This document shows, in pieces, positions 49,046 to 57,584 of a stretch of DNA of 64,000 bases. A program made the position numbers and the translations under genes. Numbering within the stretch: the stretch's first letter is position 1; each line of letters opens with the position of its first letter. The notes beneath the pieces were generated by a model. It did not search any database and was not told the DNA's origin. It saw nothing but the letters and a program-made list of their open reading frames with translations. The stretch is from contig NZ_JAIWNB010000004.1 of the NCBI RefSeq assembly GCF_020215705.1, positions 186,001 through 250,000 on the forward strand, in the 5' to 3' direction. Source of the stretch: Nonomuraea aurantiaca (lineage in GTDB: Bacteria; Actinomycetota; Actinomycetes; Streptosporangiales; Streptosporangiaceae).

Positions 49046-50181
49046 CCGACCTCCCGCCCGACCACAGGCCCATAAGACACCGCAGGCCCGGCTTCCCGCC
49101 CGACCACAGGAACGGAAGACACCGCGCCCCCGGCCGTAGGCCCGGAAGGCACCACGTCCTCGAACGAGGCCGTGTCCTCTGCCAGGCCCGCCTGGATCAG
49201 GATGAGCTGGGCGTGCGCCGCCCACCAGGCGCGCCGCTGCCCGGCGAACAGGGTGCGCGCCTCCCCCGCCCGCGCGCGGGCCGTACCCGGATCGCCGGAC
49301 AGCAGCGCGGCCCTGGCGGCCAGGAGCAGCAGCTCGGCCCGCATGGTCGCCTGCCCGCGCAGCCGGGCCAGGTGCCGCAGTGCCCCGTCGGCCTGCGCCA
49401 GGGCGTCGCGCGCGAGCCCGGCCGCCAGCAGCACCGCGCACCGGTCGGCGGCCAGGTCGAACATGGGCGTGCCGAGCGCCTGGAAGCCCCGGTCGGCCTC
49501 GTCGAGGAGGTCCAGCCTGAGCGGCAGGTCGCCCGCGCGGAAGGCGACGACGCCGCGGTTCTGGACGGCGACGACCGAGTCGTGTTCCTGGCTGGTGGTG
49601 GCGAACATCCGCTGCGCGACCCGGAAATCCTCCTCGGCCAGGGCGACCGAGCCGCGCGCTAGCCGGACGTGCCCGCGCAGGGTCAGCGCGCGGGCCGCCC
49701 AGACGGTGTCGCCGGCGCCGAGCAGCGCCGGGGCGGCGATCTCGAGGTCGTCGAGCGCCTCGCCGTGCCGGCCGAGGATCCAGCGGGCGCCGGCCCGCCG
49801 GAACAGTACCCGCGCCCGGGTGGTGCCGAGGGAGAGGGCGGCGGCCGTGTCGAGCGCGGACAGGCCGGCCCTGGTGCGGCCGTGCTGGAGGAGCGCGATG
49901 CCGAGCGTGGCCAGCACGTCGGCCTCGCGGTCGGCCGAGCCGGAGCGGCGAGCCAGCCGTACCGCCTGCCGCAGCTCGCGGATCGCCGCGTCGAGATCGC
50001 CGAACTCGCGGCGCAGGATGCCGATCGCCTGACGCGCTATCGAGCTCTCGTACGGCCCGCGGCCGGCGGCGAGCATGGCGGTGGCGGCCGTCATGGCCTG
50101 TCGCGGGCGGGCGAACCCCATGGCCAGCACATCGTGCGGATCAGCCGGAATCCGGGAATCCCTCGCCGTTTCCCCAGACAC
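49012..50181 (-). CDS. TPR N-terminal half of the broken TPR-CHAT protein
   Basis: A 389-residue helical-repeat protein with tetratricopeptide-like units (IARQAIGILRREFGDLDAAI RELRQA, ADVLATLGIALLQHGRTRAG, ALTLRGHVRLARGSVALAEE, AELLLLAARAALLSGDPGTA). GTG 50181. After QLILIQAGLAEDT the normal family sequence gives way to two copies of a 14-residue repeat (VSSVPVVGREAGPA-like, from a 42-bp repeat at about 49050-49160), then the frame runs into a TGA at 49012 just where the next frame carries on as the CHAT protein. TPR repeats normally receive the trigger and hold the protease. Divergent from the S8 peptidase relic. Confidence 0.75.
   Translation of the reverse strand: MSGETARDSRIPADPHDVLAMGFARPRQAMTAATAMLAAGRGPYESSIARQAIGILRREFGDLDAAIRELRQAVRLARRSGSADREADVLATLGIALLQHGRTRAGLSALDTAAALSLGTTRARVLFRRAGARWILGRHGEALDDLEIAAPALLGAGDTVWAARALTLRGHVRLARGSVALAEEDFRVAQRMFATTSQEHDSVVAVQNRGVVAFRAGDLPLRLDLLDEADRGFQALGTPMFDLAADRCAVLLAAGLARDALAQADGALRHLARLRGQATMRAELLLLAARAALLSGDPGTARARAGEARTLFAGQRRAWWAAHAQLILIQAGLAEDTASFEDVVPSGPTAGGAVSSVPVVGREAGPAVSYGPVVGREVGSAVPAGPGWR
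49046..49160. repeat. 42-bp direct repeat at the TPR/CHAT frameshift
   Basis: Two adjacent copies share TGTGGTCGGGCGGGA and surrounding bases, period 42 bp. Within the TPR frame they keep the frame (14 residues each), but the frame is lost by one base between them and the CHAT part. Length change here would alter the reading frame of the downstream protease. Confidence 0.65.
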
Positions 50182-50296
50182 GGAGTCGATGGTGGATGCG
50201 GGTCATCCGGGCGTCCACGCGGCACGTGTATCAGGAAGGGGGTGCGCCGCTCATACATGGCAGGCCCGGAGTCACCCATCGAGGAGGCCCCGAAAG

Positions 50297-51420
50297 ATGA
50301 GCACACCACGCAACGGACGCGACATGCGTTTCTGGGAGCAGCTCGAGATCCTCAACGAGGCGCTGCCGGCGGACAAGGTGGCGGTGGCCGGGCCGTAGGG
50401 CGCGACCCCGGACTCCGACGTCCTGCCGGAGTTCGCCTATCTCGCCGAGCACGTCCTGGTACGCGCGCCTGACGTGGAACGTGCCATCCAGGGCATTCAG
50501 GCGAGCCTCCCGTCGGGGGAGCCGGTCCGCGTGGTCTGGCCGGCGGACCAGGACGCGCGGCGGGTCACGATACGCAGGCTGTCCATCGGATCACGGAACG
50601 TCTTCCGCGCCCTCGCCGTGCTCAGGCAGGCCAAGATCCCGGGCACGCTGCACGGTCTCGGGCGTCAACCTGTGCCCGGGCGACGAGCCGGTGCCCAGCG
50701 GCGAGCCGCTCAAGCCGCCGATCGCGGGCCGCGACAGGGGTGAGAACGCGCACGTCACGGTGATCGACACCGGGCTGGTGCACGACTACCTCGACCACCA
50801 GTGGCTGGCGCAGAGCTCCGGCCAGCCGAACATCCCGATGGTCGACGGCGACGTCACCACCCAGGCCGAGGAGGTGGACGCCGACGGCTTCATCAAGCCG
50901 TAGGTCGGCCATGGCACGTTCATCGCGGGCGTGCTGCGGTGCGTGGCACCCAGTACGGACGTACGCGTCCACAACGGCTTCCCGTACGGCGGCGCGGTCG
51001 AGGAGGACCGGCTGGGCCTGCTCCTGCTGCAGACACTCGACACCCACGGCTGGCCCGACGTCCTGTCGCTGTCGGCGGGCACCAGGACGAACGACGCCCA
51101 GGCGCTGCTCGGCCTGGCCGACTTCATCGACGAGCTGGCCGTACACCCCGAGACGCTGCTGGTGGCCGCGGCCGGCAACGACGGCGAGAGCGTGCCTTTC
51201 TGGCCGGCCGCGTTCGCCGCGGAGGCGGTGAACGCCACCGGCGACGTGATCGTGTCGGTGGGCGCGCTGCGAGAGGACGGACTCGGCCGGGCGTGCTTCA
51301 GCAATCACGGGGACTGGGTGACGGTGTACGCGCCGGGTGAGCGCCTGATCAACGCCTACACCTCGGGCGACTACGAGCACCCGTTTGTTCCGGCACACGT
51401 ACGGGCTGCCGCCCGCCGAG
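50297..51420 (+). pseudogene. S8 (subtilisin-like) peptidase relic
   Basis: The remains of one subtilase gene. ATG 50297 follows GAGGAGG. The frame stops at an amber codon (50396-50398), continues in frame (EFAYLAEHVLVRAPDVERAI), shifts by one base near 50656, continues with the active-site Asp motif HVTVIDTGLV, meets a second amber codon (50901-50903) right before the active-site His motif VGHGTFIAGV, goes on through SLSAGTRTND and LLVAAAGNDGESVPFWPA (oxyanion Asn), and breaks off after RLINAYTSGDYEHP before the GTS-x-A serine motif, which is missing. Both ambers sit where Tyr (TAC) would fit. Divergent from the TPR-CHAT gene, with a 115-bp shared promoter region. Confidence 0.8.
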
Positions 51421-51565
51421 TATCGCCGCACGCGCCTCGCACAGGGTGGCTGAAAGCCCTGGCACGGAAAGTCAATCGGACGGCGCCAGGGTGCAAGCAG
51501 CGCGGGCTCGTGATCAGCGGACTGAAGTTGTTCGCAAGACGCGGTGCTGAGGAAAGGACCCAGCG

Positions 51566-51958
51566 ATGTCCACCACTCTGTTCGTCAACCTGCCGGTCAA
51601 GGACCTGGACCGGTCGAAGACGTTCTTCGGCGAGCTCGGCTTCCCCTTCTTCGGGGCGACCGATGACATGGCGTCCGTGGTGATCAGTGAGCAGACCCAG
51701 GTCATGCTCCTGACGGAGCCGACGTTCGCCTCTTACGCCAGGACGGAGGTCGCCGACCCGACCAAGAGCACACAGGTGATCTTGGTTCTGGGCCTCGACA
51801 ACCCCGTACAGGTCGACGAGCTGGTCGACAAGGCGCTGGCGGCGGGTGCGACCGCCGTCGGCGAGCCGGTGAACGTGGCGGGCCGCTACCAGCGGGGGTT
51901 CGCCGACCTCGACGGTCACCATTGGGCGGCTCTGTGCCTGGCGACCCCTGAGGGCTGA
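51566..51958 (+). CDS. VOC-family (glyoxalase/extradiol-fold) protein
   Basis: A 130-residue vicinal-oxygen-chelate protein: LFVNLPVKDLDRSKTFFGEL, VMLLTEPTFASY, VDELVDKALAAGATAVGEPV and RGFADLDGHHWAALCL. The pattern matches small PhnB/glyoxalase-like relatives; the metal ligands are not all clear, so it may be a binding or resistance protein rather than an enzyme. ATG 51566 with GGAAAGG upstream. It follows the S8 relic directly. Confidence 0.85.
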   Translation: MSTTLFVNLPVKDLDRSKTFFGELGFPFFGATDDMASVVISEQTQVMLLTEPTFASYARTEVADPTKSTQVILVLGLDNPVQVDELVDKALAAGATAVGEPVNVAGRYQRGFADLDGHHWAALCLATPEG

Positions 51959-51970
51959 AGGGGCCTTGCC

Positions 51971-52036
51971 ATGAGCCATCCCGTGACCGGCAGGGTCACC
52001 TCGGCCGAGGGCACGCCGATTACCTTCGGTCGTCCG
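51971..52036 (+). pseudogene. Possible alpha/beta hydrolase N-terminal stub
   Basis: An ATG 12 bp after the VOC gene starts MSHPVTGRVTSAEGTPITFG, which resembles the first 20 residues of many alpha/beta hydrolases (TVTSADGTxIAF). Homology then ends and the frame runs on without meaning. Too short to be certain; a truncated gene start is the best reading. Confidence 0.3.
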
Positions 52037-52108
52037 GTCATCGCGGCCTTGAACGCCCGCCGGACTCCGGCCTGGTCACGAGTCCGGCGAGCAGACGTCA
52101 GGGGAGCG

Positions 52109-53224
52109 TCAGACGATCACCAGTTCGCGGGAGGTGACGTTCAGCCGCTCGCCGCCGGTCTCGGTGCACACCACGATGTCCTCGATGCGCGCCCCATGCC
52201 GGTCAGGCAGGTAGATCCCCGGCTCGACGGAGAAGGCGAAGCCCGGCTCCATCGGCTCGGCGTTACCGGAGACGATGTACGGCTCCTCGTGCGTCTCCAC
52301 GCCGATCCCGTGCCCGGTGCGGTGGATGAAGTAGTCGCCGTAACCCGCCTCGGCGATCAGGTCGCGGGCCGCCGCGTCGATCGACTCGCACGGCACGCCC
52401 GGCCGTACGGCGGCGCAGGCGGCGTCCTGGGCGCGGCGCAGCACCTCGTAGTACTCGGCGAAGTCGGCCGGCGGGGCGCCGACGGAGTACGTACGGGTGG
52501 AGTCGGAGCAGTAGCCGCTGTGGAACTGCCCGCCGATGTCGACCACGACCGGCTCGCCCGCCTGGATGACCCGGTCCGACACCTCGTGGTGCGGGCTGGC
52601 GCCGTTGGGACCCGAGGCGACGATGACGAAGTCGACCGTCTCGTGCCCGGCGGCCAGGATCGCCTCGGCGATGTCCCGGCCGACCTCGCGCTCGGTGCGC
52701 CCGGCCCGCAGGAACTCCGGCACCCGCCGGTGCACCGAGTCGATCGCCTCCCCCGCCTCGCGCAGCGCCGCCACCTCGGCCGGGGACTTGTGCATCCGCA
52801 GCTCGCGCAGCACGCTCCCGGCCAGCGTCTGCTCGGTCTCCGGCATGGCCTCGCGGAAACGCAGCGACGCCATCGCCCACATCCGGTCGGCCAGCCCCAC
52901 CTTGGCCACCCGGCCGAGCCGCGCGGCGGCGATGCGGTAGGGGTCGTCGGTCTCGTCCCAGGCCACGAAGTCCAGGCCGAGCCGTGAGGCGGGCGAGGCC
53001 TGCGCGGCGGGCAGCTCGAGCCGGGGCACCATCATGTAGGGCTCGCCGGCGGCGGGAACCACCAGGCAGGTCAGCCGTTCGAGCGGCTTGGCGTCGTAGC
53101 CGCTCACATAGCGCAGGTCGGGGCCAGGGGTGAGCAAAAGGGCGTCGAGGCCGGACTTCGCGGTGGCCTCCTGGACGGCGGCCAGCCGGGACACGGGATA
53201 CAAGTCTGAGGACGTCACAGGCAC
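52109..53224 (-). CDS. M24 family metallopeptidase (Xaa-Pro aminopeptidase-like)
   Basis: A 371-residue pita-bread peptidase. N-terminal creatinase-like domain (DALLLTPGPDLRYVSGYDAK) and catalytic domain with the five metal ligands: Asp and Asp in VVVDIGGQFHSGYCSDSTRTY, His in HRTGHGIGVETHEEPY, Glu in AFSVEPGIYLPDRHGARIED and its final Glu. It removes N-terminal residues before proline. No signal peptide. Start GTG 53224, or GTG 53218. Monocistronic, divergent from the PAS-SpoIIE phosphatase gene. Confidence 0.92.
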   Translation of the reverse strand: MPVTSSDLYPVSRLAAVQEATAKSGLDALLLTPGPDLRYVSGYDAKPLERLTCLVVPAAGEPYMMVPRLELPAAQASPASRLGLDFVAWDETDDPYRIAAARLGRVAKVGLADRMWAMASLRFREAMPETEQTLAGSVLRELRMHKSPAEVAALREAGEAIDSVHRRVPEFLRAGRTEREVGRDIAEAILAAGHETVDFVIVASGPNGASPHHEVSDRVIQAGEPVVVDIGGQFHSGYCSDSTRTYSVGAPPADFAEYYEVLRRAQDAACAAVRPGVPCESIDAAARDLIAEAGYGDYFIHRTGHGIGVETHEEPYIVSGNAEPMEPGFAFSVEPGIYLPDRHGARIEDIVVCTETGGERLNVTSRELVIV

Positions 53225-53361
53225 AATCTACTCGGACCGCTCCTCCTAAAATCCGCGAAAAGCTCTCACAACGCGGCAAGCCATGGCTACACTCCGCCCA
53301 TGGACGATCACGTACTGTGGTGTCAATTGTCCCCTTCCACCCGCGTTCGAGAGAGAGGCTC

Positions 53362-54609
53362 ATGGTCGACGTCTGGGGTAGCCACCAGCGCCGCCCGATG
53401 AGTGCGGCCGATCTGGTCGAGCGCCTCGCGGAGCCGCCCGCGGCCGAGCGCGACGCCGAGATGCTCGCCGTACGCCTGGCGCACGCCGAACGCCTCGGCA
53501 ACATGGGCTGGGCCGAATGGAACCTCCACACCGGGACGGCCACCTGGTCCGACCACGTCTACCTGATCTTCGGTCGGGACCCGGAGGACGGCCCGATCCG
53601 CCTGCCCGACCTGGCTGCGCACGTCGAGCCCGGCGACCTGGGCGCGCTCGACCAGCTCCTGTGGAGCGTCGTGCAGGGCGTGGAGCCGGTGCAGGCCGAG
53701 TTCCGCATCCGGCGGAGCGGCGAGCTGCGCAACGTACGCGTCGTGCTGGAGCCGCTGATGGCGCCCGGCGGCCCGCAGGGCGTGCACGGCGTGGTCCAGG
53801 ACATCACCGGCCGCCGCCGCGCCGAGCGCATCATGTCGGAGTCGCGCCGCCAGTTGCTGGAGGCCCGCGAGAAGGCGGCCGAGGAGCGCCACGTGATGCT
53901 GGCGCTACGCGAGGCCATCCTGCCCGAGCCGGTCGGCTGCCTCGACCTGCCGTGCACCCGGATCGCGGTCCGCTACGTACCGGCCGAGAAGACCTCGAAC
54001 CTGGGCGGCGACTGGTTCGAGGCCGCGGCGCTGCCCGACGGCCGGGTGCTGCTGGCGATCGGCGACGTCTCGGGCCACGGCCTGCCCGCCATCGCGCACA
54101 TGGCGCAGCTGCGCCATGCCCTCATCGGCCTGACGATGACCGGCGAGCCGCCGAACCGGCTGCTGGCCTGGCTGAACGAGCTGGTCATGCACCGGCTGCA
54201 CGAGACCACGGCGACCGCGGTGATCGGCCACCTCGACACCGCGAGCCGCGTCTTCACCTGGAGCCAGGCGGGCAACCTGGCACCGATCCTGGTCCGCGAC
54301 GGCGTGGCGGGCCCGCTGGGCCAGCCGAAGGGCGTCCTGCTCGGCGCCACCGACCAGCCGTACGGCCTGGCCACCACACGGCTGCGCGACGGGGACGTGC
54401 TGCTGCTGTTCACGGACGGGCTGGTGGAGCGGCGCACCCGCGACATCGACGAGGGCCTGGCGCTGGCCACGGCGGCCGCCGGCGAGCTGCCGGGCCGCGA
54501 CCTGGACGCCGGGCTGGACCGGCTGCTGGCCGACATCGGCGGCCCCAACCCGGAGGACGACGCCTGCCTCCTCGCGGTGGGACTGGGCGGAGGGCTGGGC
54601 GAGAGCTGA
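53362..54609 (+). CDS. PAS-SpoIIE (PP2C) serine phosphatase
   Basis: A 415-residue RsbU-like phosphatase: an N-terminal PAS/PAC sensor (LGNMGWAEWNLHTGTATWSD, FRIRRSGELRNVRVVLEPLM, VQDITGRRRAE), a coiled linker, then a SpoIIE domain with metal residues in NLGGDWFEAAALPDGRVLLA (Glu where Asp is commoner) and IGDVSGHGLPAIAHMAQLRH, LFTDGLVERR and GPNPEDDACLLAVG. Such proteins dephosphorylate anti-anti-sigma factors. ATG 53362 with GAGAGAGG upstream. No anti-sigma partner is adjacent. Confidence 0.9.
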   Translation: MVDVWGSHQRRPMSAADLVERLAEPPAAERDAEMLAVRLAHAERLGNMGWAEWNLHTGTATWSDHVYLIFGRDPEDGPIRLPDLAAHVEPGDLGALDQLLWSVVQGVEPVQAEFRIRRSGELRNVRVVLEPLMAPGGPQGVHGVVQDITGRRRAERIMSESRRQLLEAREKAAEERHVMLALREAILPEPVGCLDLPCTRIAVRYVPAEKTSNLGGDWFEAAALPDGRVLLAIGDVSGHGLPAIAHMAQLRHALIGLTMTGEPPNRLLAWLNELVMHRLHETTATAVIGHLDTASRVFTWSQAGNLAPILVRDGVAGPLGQPKGVLLGATDQPYGLATTRLRDGDVLLLFTDGLVERRTRDIDEGLALATAAAGELPGRDLDAGLDRLLADIGGPNPEDDACLLAVGLGGGLGES

Positions 54610-54671
54610 GCGGGGCGGGGAGTCCGGGCCGGGAGTGGGCGACCGACCTGCGGGAGTGCGACCATAGGCGG

Positions 54672-55574
54672 GTGCTGATGCTTCTCGACACCCCGTCGCT
54701 GTACTTCCGCGCCTTCTACGGCATCCCGGAGTCGATCACCGCGCCCGACGGCTCGCCGGTGAACGCGGTGCGCGGCCTCATCGACATGATCGCCACCCTG
54801 GTGCGCCACCACTCCCCCACCGAGCTGGTCGCCACGATGGACGCCGACTGGCGCCCCGCCTTCCGGGTGGCCGCCATCCCGACGTACAAGGCGCACCGGG
54901 TCGCCCACGGCGACGTCGAGGAGGTGCCCGCCGCGCTGGTGCCGCAGATCGCGGTCATCGAGCAGGTGCTCGACGCGCTCGGCATCGCCCGGCTGGAGGC
55001 GCCCGGCTACGAGGCCGACGACGTGATCGGCACGCTGACCCACCGCGCCGGCGGGGCGGTCGACATCGTGACGGGCGACCGCGACCTGTTCCAGCTGGTC
55101 GACGACGCCCGTCCGGTGCGCGTCCTCTACACCGTGCGGGGCATCCGCAACCTGCAGACGGTCGACGAGGCGTTCGTGACGGACAAGTACGGCATTCCCG
55201 GCCGTACCTATGCCGACTTCGCGACCCTGCGCGGCGACCCCAGCGACGGCCTGCCGGGTGTGGCGGGCGTCGGCGAGAAGACGGCGGCCGCGCTCATCAC
55301 CCGGTTCGGCTCGCTCGGCGCGCTGCTCGACGCCCTCGACGCGGGCGCCACGGACGGCTTCCCGGCGGGCAGCCGCACCAAGCTGGCCGCCGCCCGCGAC
55401 TACCTGCGGGTCGCCCCCGCCGTGGTGGCGGTCGCCTCGGACGCGCCGCTGCCCGACACCGACCTGACGCTCCCGCAGAAGCCCCACGACCCCGACTCCC
55501 TCGTACGGCTAGCCGACCAGTACGGCCTCGACACCCCCCTCAACCGCCTGCTGGAGGCACTCGGCAAGGCATGA
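54672..55574 (+). CDS. 5'-3' exonuclease (FEN/PolA N-terminal domain type)
   Basis: A 300-residue flap endonuclease-like protein without a polymerase domain: MLLDTPSLYFRAFYGIPESI, ATMDADWRPAFRVAAIPTYK, APGYEADDVIGTLTHRA, DIVTGDRDLFQLVDD (metal Asp cluster) and the helix-hairpin-helix DGLPGVAGVGEKTAAALI. It removes RNA primers or processes DNA flaps. GTG 54672 (VLMLLDTPS). Separated by 62 bp from the phosphatase gene on the same strand, and by 83 bp from the RNB ribonuclease gene. Confidence 0.9.
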   Translation: MLMLLDTPSLYFRAFYGIPESITAPDGSPVNAVRGLIDMIATLVRHHSPTELVATMDADWRPAFRVAAIPTYKAHRVAHGDVEEVPAALVPQIAVIEQVLDALGIARLEAPGYEADDVIGTLTHRAGGAVDIVTGDRDLFQLVDDARPVRVLYTVRGIRNLQTVDEAFVTDKYGIPGRTYADFATLRGDPSDGLPGVAGVGEKTAAALITRFGSLGALLDALDAGATDGFPAGSRTKLAAARDYLRVAPAVVAVASDAPLPDTDLTLPQKPHDPDSLVRLADQYGLDTPLNRLLEALGKA

Positions 55575-55657
55575 TCGCGCATCGAGCCCCCACGGCGACC
55601 CGCCTGGCATGACGCACATGGAGCGGGCCGAGGAGCTTGTGACGATAGGTTGCCCTT

Positions 55658-57076
55658 GTGACGAACATCCGGGTACCCAGCGACGTCCCCGCCCGCCTCG
55701 ACGACGGGTTCGAGCGGATCAGGCGGGAGCAGCGGCTGCCCGGCGAGTTCCCGAGAGCCGTGCTGGACGAGGCCGACTGGGTGGCGTCGGTGCCCAGGTT
55801 CGGCGGCAAGGACATGACGGAGCTGCCGTTCGTCACCATCGACCCGCTCGGCTCGATGGACCTCGACCAGGCCGTCCACCTGGAGCGGCTGCGCGGCGGC
55901 TACCGCGTCTGGTACGCGATCGCCGACGTCGGCGCGTTCGTGCGGCCGGGCGGCGCGATCGACGCCGAAGCGCGCACCCGGGGCGAGACCGTCTACCTGC
56001 CCGCAAGCAAGGTGCCGCTGCACCCGAAGGTGCTGTCGGAGGACGCGGCCAGCCTGCTGCCGGGCGTGACCCGCCCGGCCGCGGTGTGGCGGATCGACCT
56101 GGACGCGGAGGGCCGCACGGTCGGCGCCGACGTACAGCGGGCCCTGGTACGCAGCCGCGAGCGCCTCGACTACGCCTACGTGCAGGCGGCGATCGACACC
56201 GACACCGCGGGCGGCACGCTCGGTCTGCTGGCCGAGATCGGCAGGCTGCGGCTGGAGCTCGAACGCGAGCGCGGCGGTGTCACCCTGCCCACCCCGGAGC
56301 AGGAGGTGGTGCCGGACGGCGACGGCTACCGGCTCGAATACCGGCTGCCGCTGCCCGCCGAGGCGTGGAACGCGCAGATCTCCCTGCTCACCGGCATGGC
56401 GGCGGCCTCGATGATGCTCGACGCGGAGATCGGCGTGCTGCGCGTGCTGCCGGCGCCGCGCTCCGGCGACCTGGACAAGGTACGCCGGGTGGCCGACGCC
56501 CTGGGCGTCCCGTGGCCCGGCGGCGCCTCCTACGGCGACGTGGTCCACGACCTGGATCCGAAGAACCCGCAGCAGGCGGCGTTCCTGCACGAGTCGAGGG
56601 TGCTGCTGCGCGGCGCCGGCTACGTGGCCTTCAACGGGGAGCCGCCGAAGCTGGCCGAGCACGCCGCGGTGGCCGCGCCGTACGCGCACGTCACGGCGCC
56701 GCTGCGGCGCCTGGTCGACCGCTACGCGACGGAGGTCTGCCTGGCGATCGCCGCGGGCGAGCCGGTGCCGCAGGACGTGTCGGAGGCGCTGGCGGGCCTG
56801 CCGGACATCATGTCCGGGACCGGCCGCCGCGCGGGCGCCGTGGAGCGCGCCTGCGTGGACCTGGTGGAGGCGTTCCTGCTGCGCGACCGCGTCGGCCAGG
56901 CGTTCGACGCGATGGTGATCGACGTCGACGAGCGCCGCGAGGGCGGCCAGGTCCAGATCGCCGACCCGGCGGTGATCGCCCGCTGCGACGGCCCGCTCCC
57001 CCTGGGCGAGCAGGTCTCGGTACGCCTGACCCAGGCCGACCCGGCCACCCGCGAGGTCCGCTTCGCGTTGGCGTAA
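55658..57076 (+). CDS. RNB-domain ribonuclease (RNase II/R-like)
   Basis: A 472-residue 3'-5' exoribonuclease consisting mostly of the RNB domain: the Mg-binding Asp cluster is TIDPLGSMDLDQAVHLERL; YAIADVGAFVRPGGAIDAEA, RGETVYLPASKVPLHPKVLS, LPPxLSE-like DAASLLPGVTRPA, LTGMAAASMMLD and YAHVTAPLRRLVDRYATEVC follow. There are no N-terminal cold-shock domains and the C-terminal S1-like part is short, the usual actinobacterial form. GTG 55658. Confidence 0.9.
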   Translation: MTNIRVPSDVPARLDDGFERIRREQRLPGEFPRAVLDEADWVASVPRFGGKDMTELPFVTIDPLGSMDLDQAVHLERLRGGYRVWYAIADVGAFVRPGGAIDAEARTRGETVYLPASKVPLHPKVLSEDAASLLPGVTRPAAVWRIDLDAEGRTVGADVQRALVRSRERLDYAYVQAAIDTDTAGGTLGLLAEIGRLRLELERERGGVTLPTPEQEVVPDGDGYRLEYRLPLPAEAWNAQISLLTGMAAASMMLDAEIGVLRVLPAPRSGDLDKVRRVADALGVPWPGGASYGDVVHDLDPKNPQQAAFLHESRVLLRGAGYVAFNGEPPKLAEHAAVAAPYAHVTAPLRRLVDRYATEVCLAIAAGEPVPQDVSEALAGLPDIMSGTGRRAGAVERACVDLVEAFLLRDRVGQAFDAMVIDVDERREGGQVQIADPAVIARCDGPLPLGEQVSVRLTQADPATREVRFALA

Positions 57077-57140
57077 CTGAGCAATGCCCCTGACGTGACG
57101 GAGTCGCGCACGGGAGACCCCGCACGCGGCTCCTTGAGAT

Positions 57141-57311
57141 CTACCGCCTGAGGGGCTTCCAGGTCGCCCCCAGCCCCATCAGGTGCAGCGCGACGCAGAG
57201 CAGTCCGGCGGTGGTGAGGGTGGTGGCCGTGAGCACGCCGCCCACGGCCAGGTTGGCGATCTCGAAGATCAGCGCGAGCACGAACAGCACTGCGGCGATG
57301 AGAGCGAACAT
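57141..57311 (-). CDS. Small two-helix membrane protein
   Basis: A 56-residue protein made of two hydrophobic helices (MFALIAAVLFVLALIFEIAN and GGVLTATTLTTAGLLCVALH) with a short positively charged tail (WKPLRR). ATG 57311 has GGAGG eight bases upstream, so the longer reading to 57383 is unlikely. No known function; such proteins are common in actinomycete genomes. The following 270 bp (57312-57584) contain no gene I can see. Confidence 0.65.
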   Translation of the reverse strand: MFALIAAVLFVLALIFEIANLAVGGVLTATTLTTAGLLCVALHLMGLGATWKPLRR

Positions 57312-57584
57312 GGCGACCTCCGGCTTGTCAAAACCCGCTTCGACCTGGGCATTTCCACGTCGAATCACCCGGAAACTGACCACATGGTGACGTTGCGTAT
57401 ACAGCCCACTACATCACCTTGACCGGACGGTCAGTCGGCGGGAAGGCCACGGCCCGCAGGACGCACGTCACGGCGCCCGGCCCCGTGAACCGCAGGAGCG
57501 TGCCCCTGGACGGGGGCCCGCCCCGTATGGCGGGTGGAGCCCACCGTGCTCTGCCGTAACGGGGGAAAACAGAGCGGTGACAGA

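Noticed and set aside
50396..50903. UAG recoding (pyrrolysine or readthrough) in the S8 gene
   Set aside because: A frameshift lies between the two ambers and the active-site serine region is absent, so decay explains all of it.
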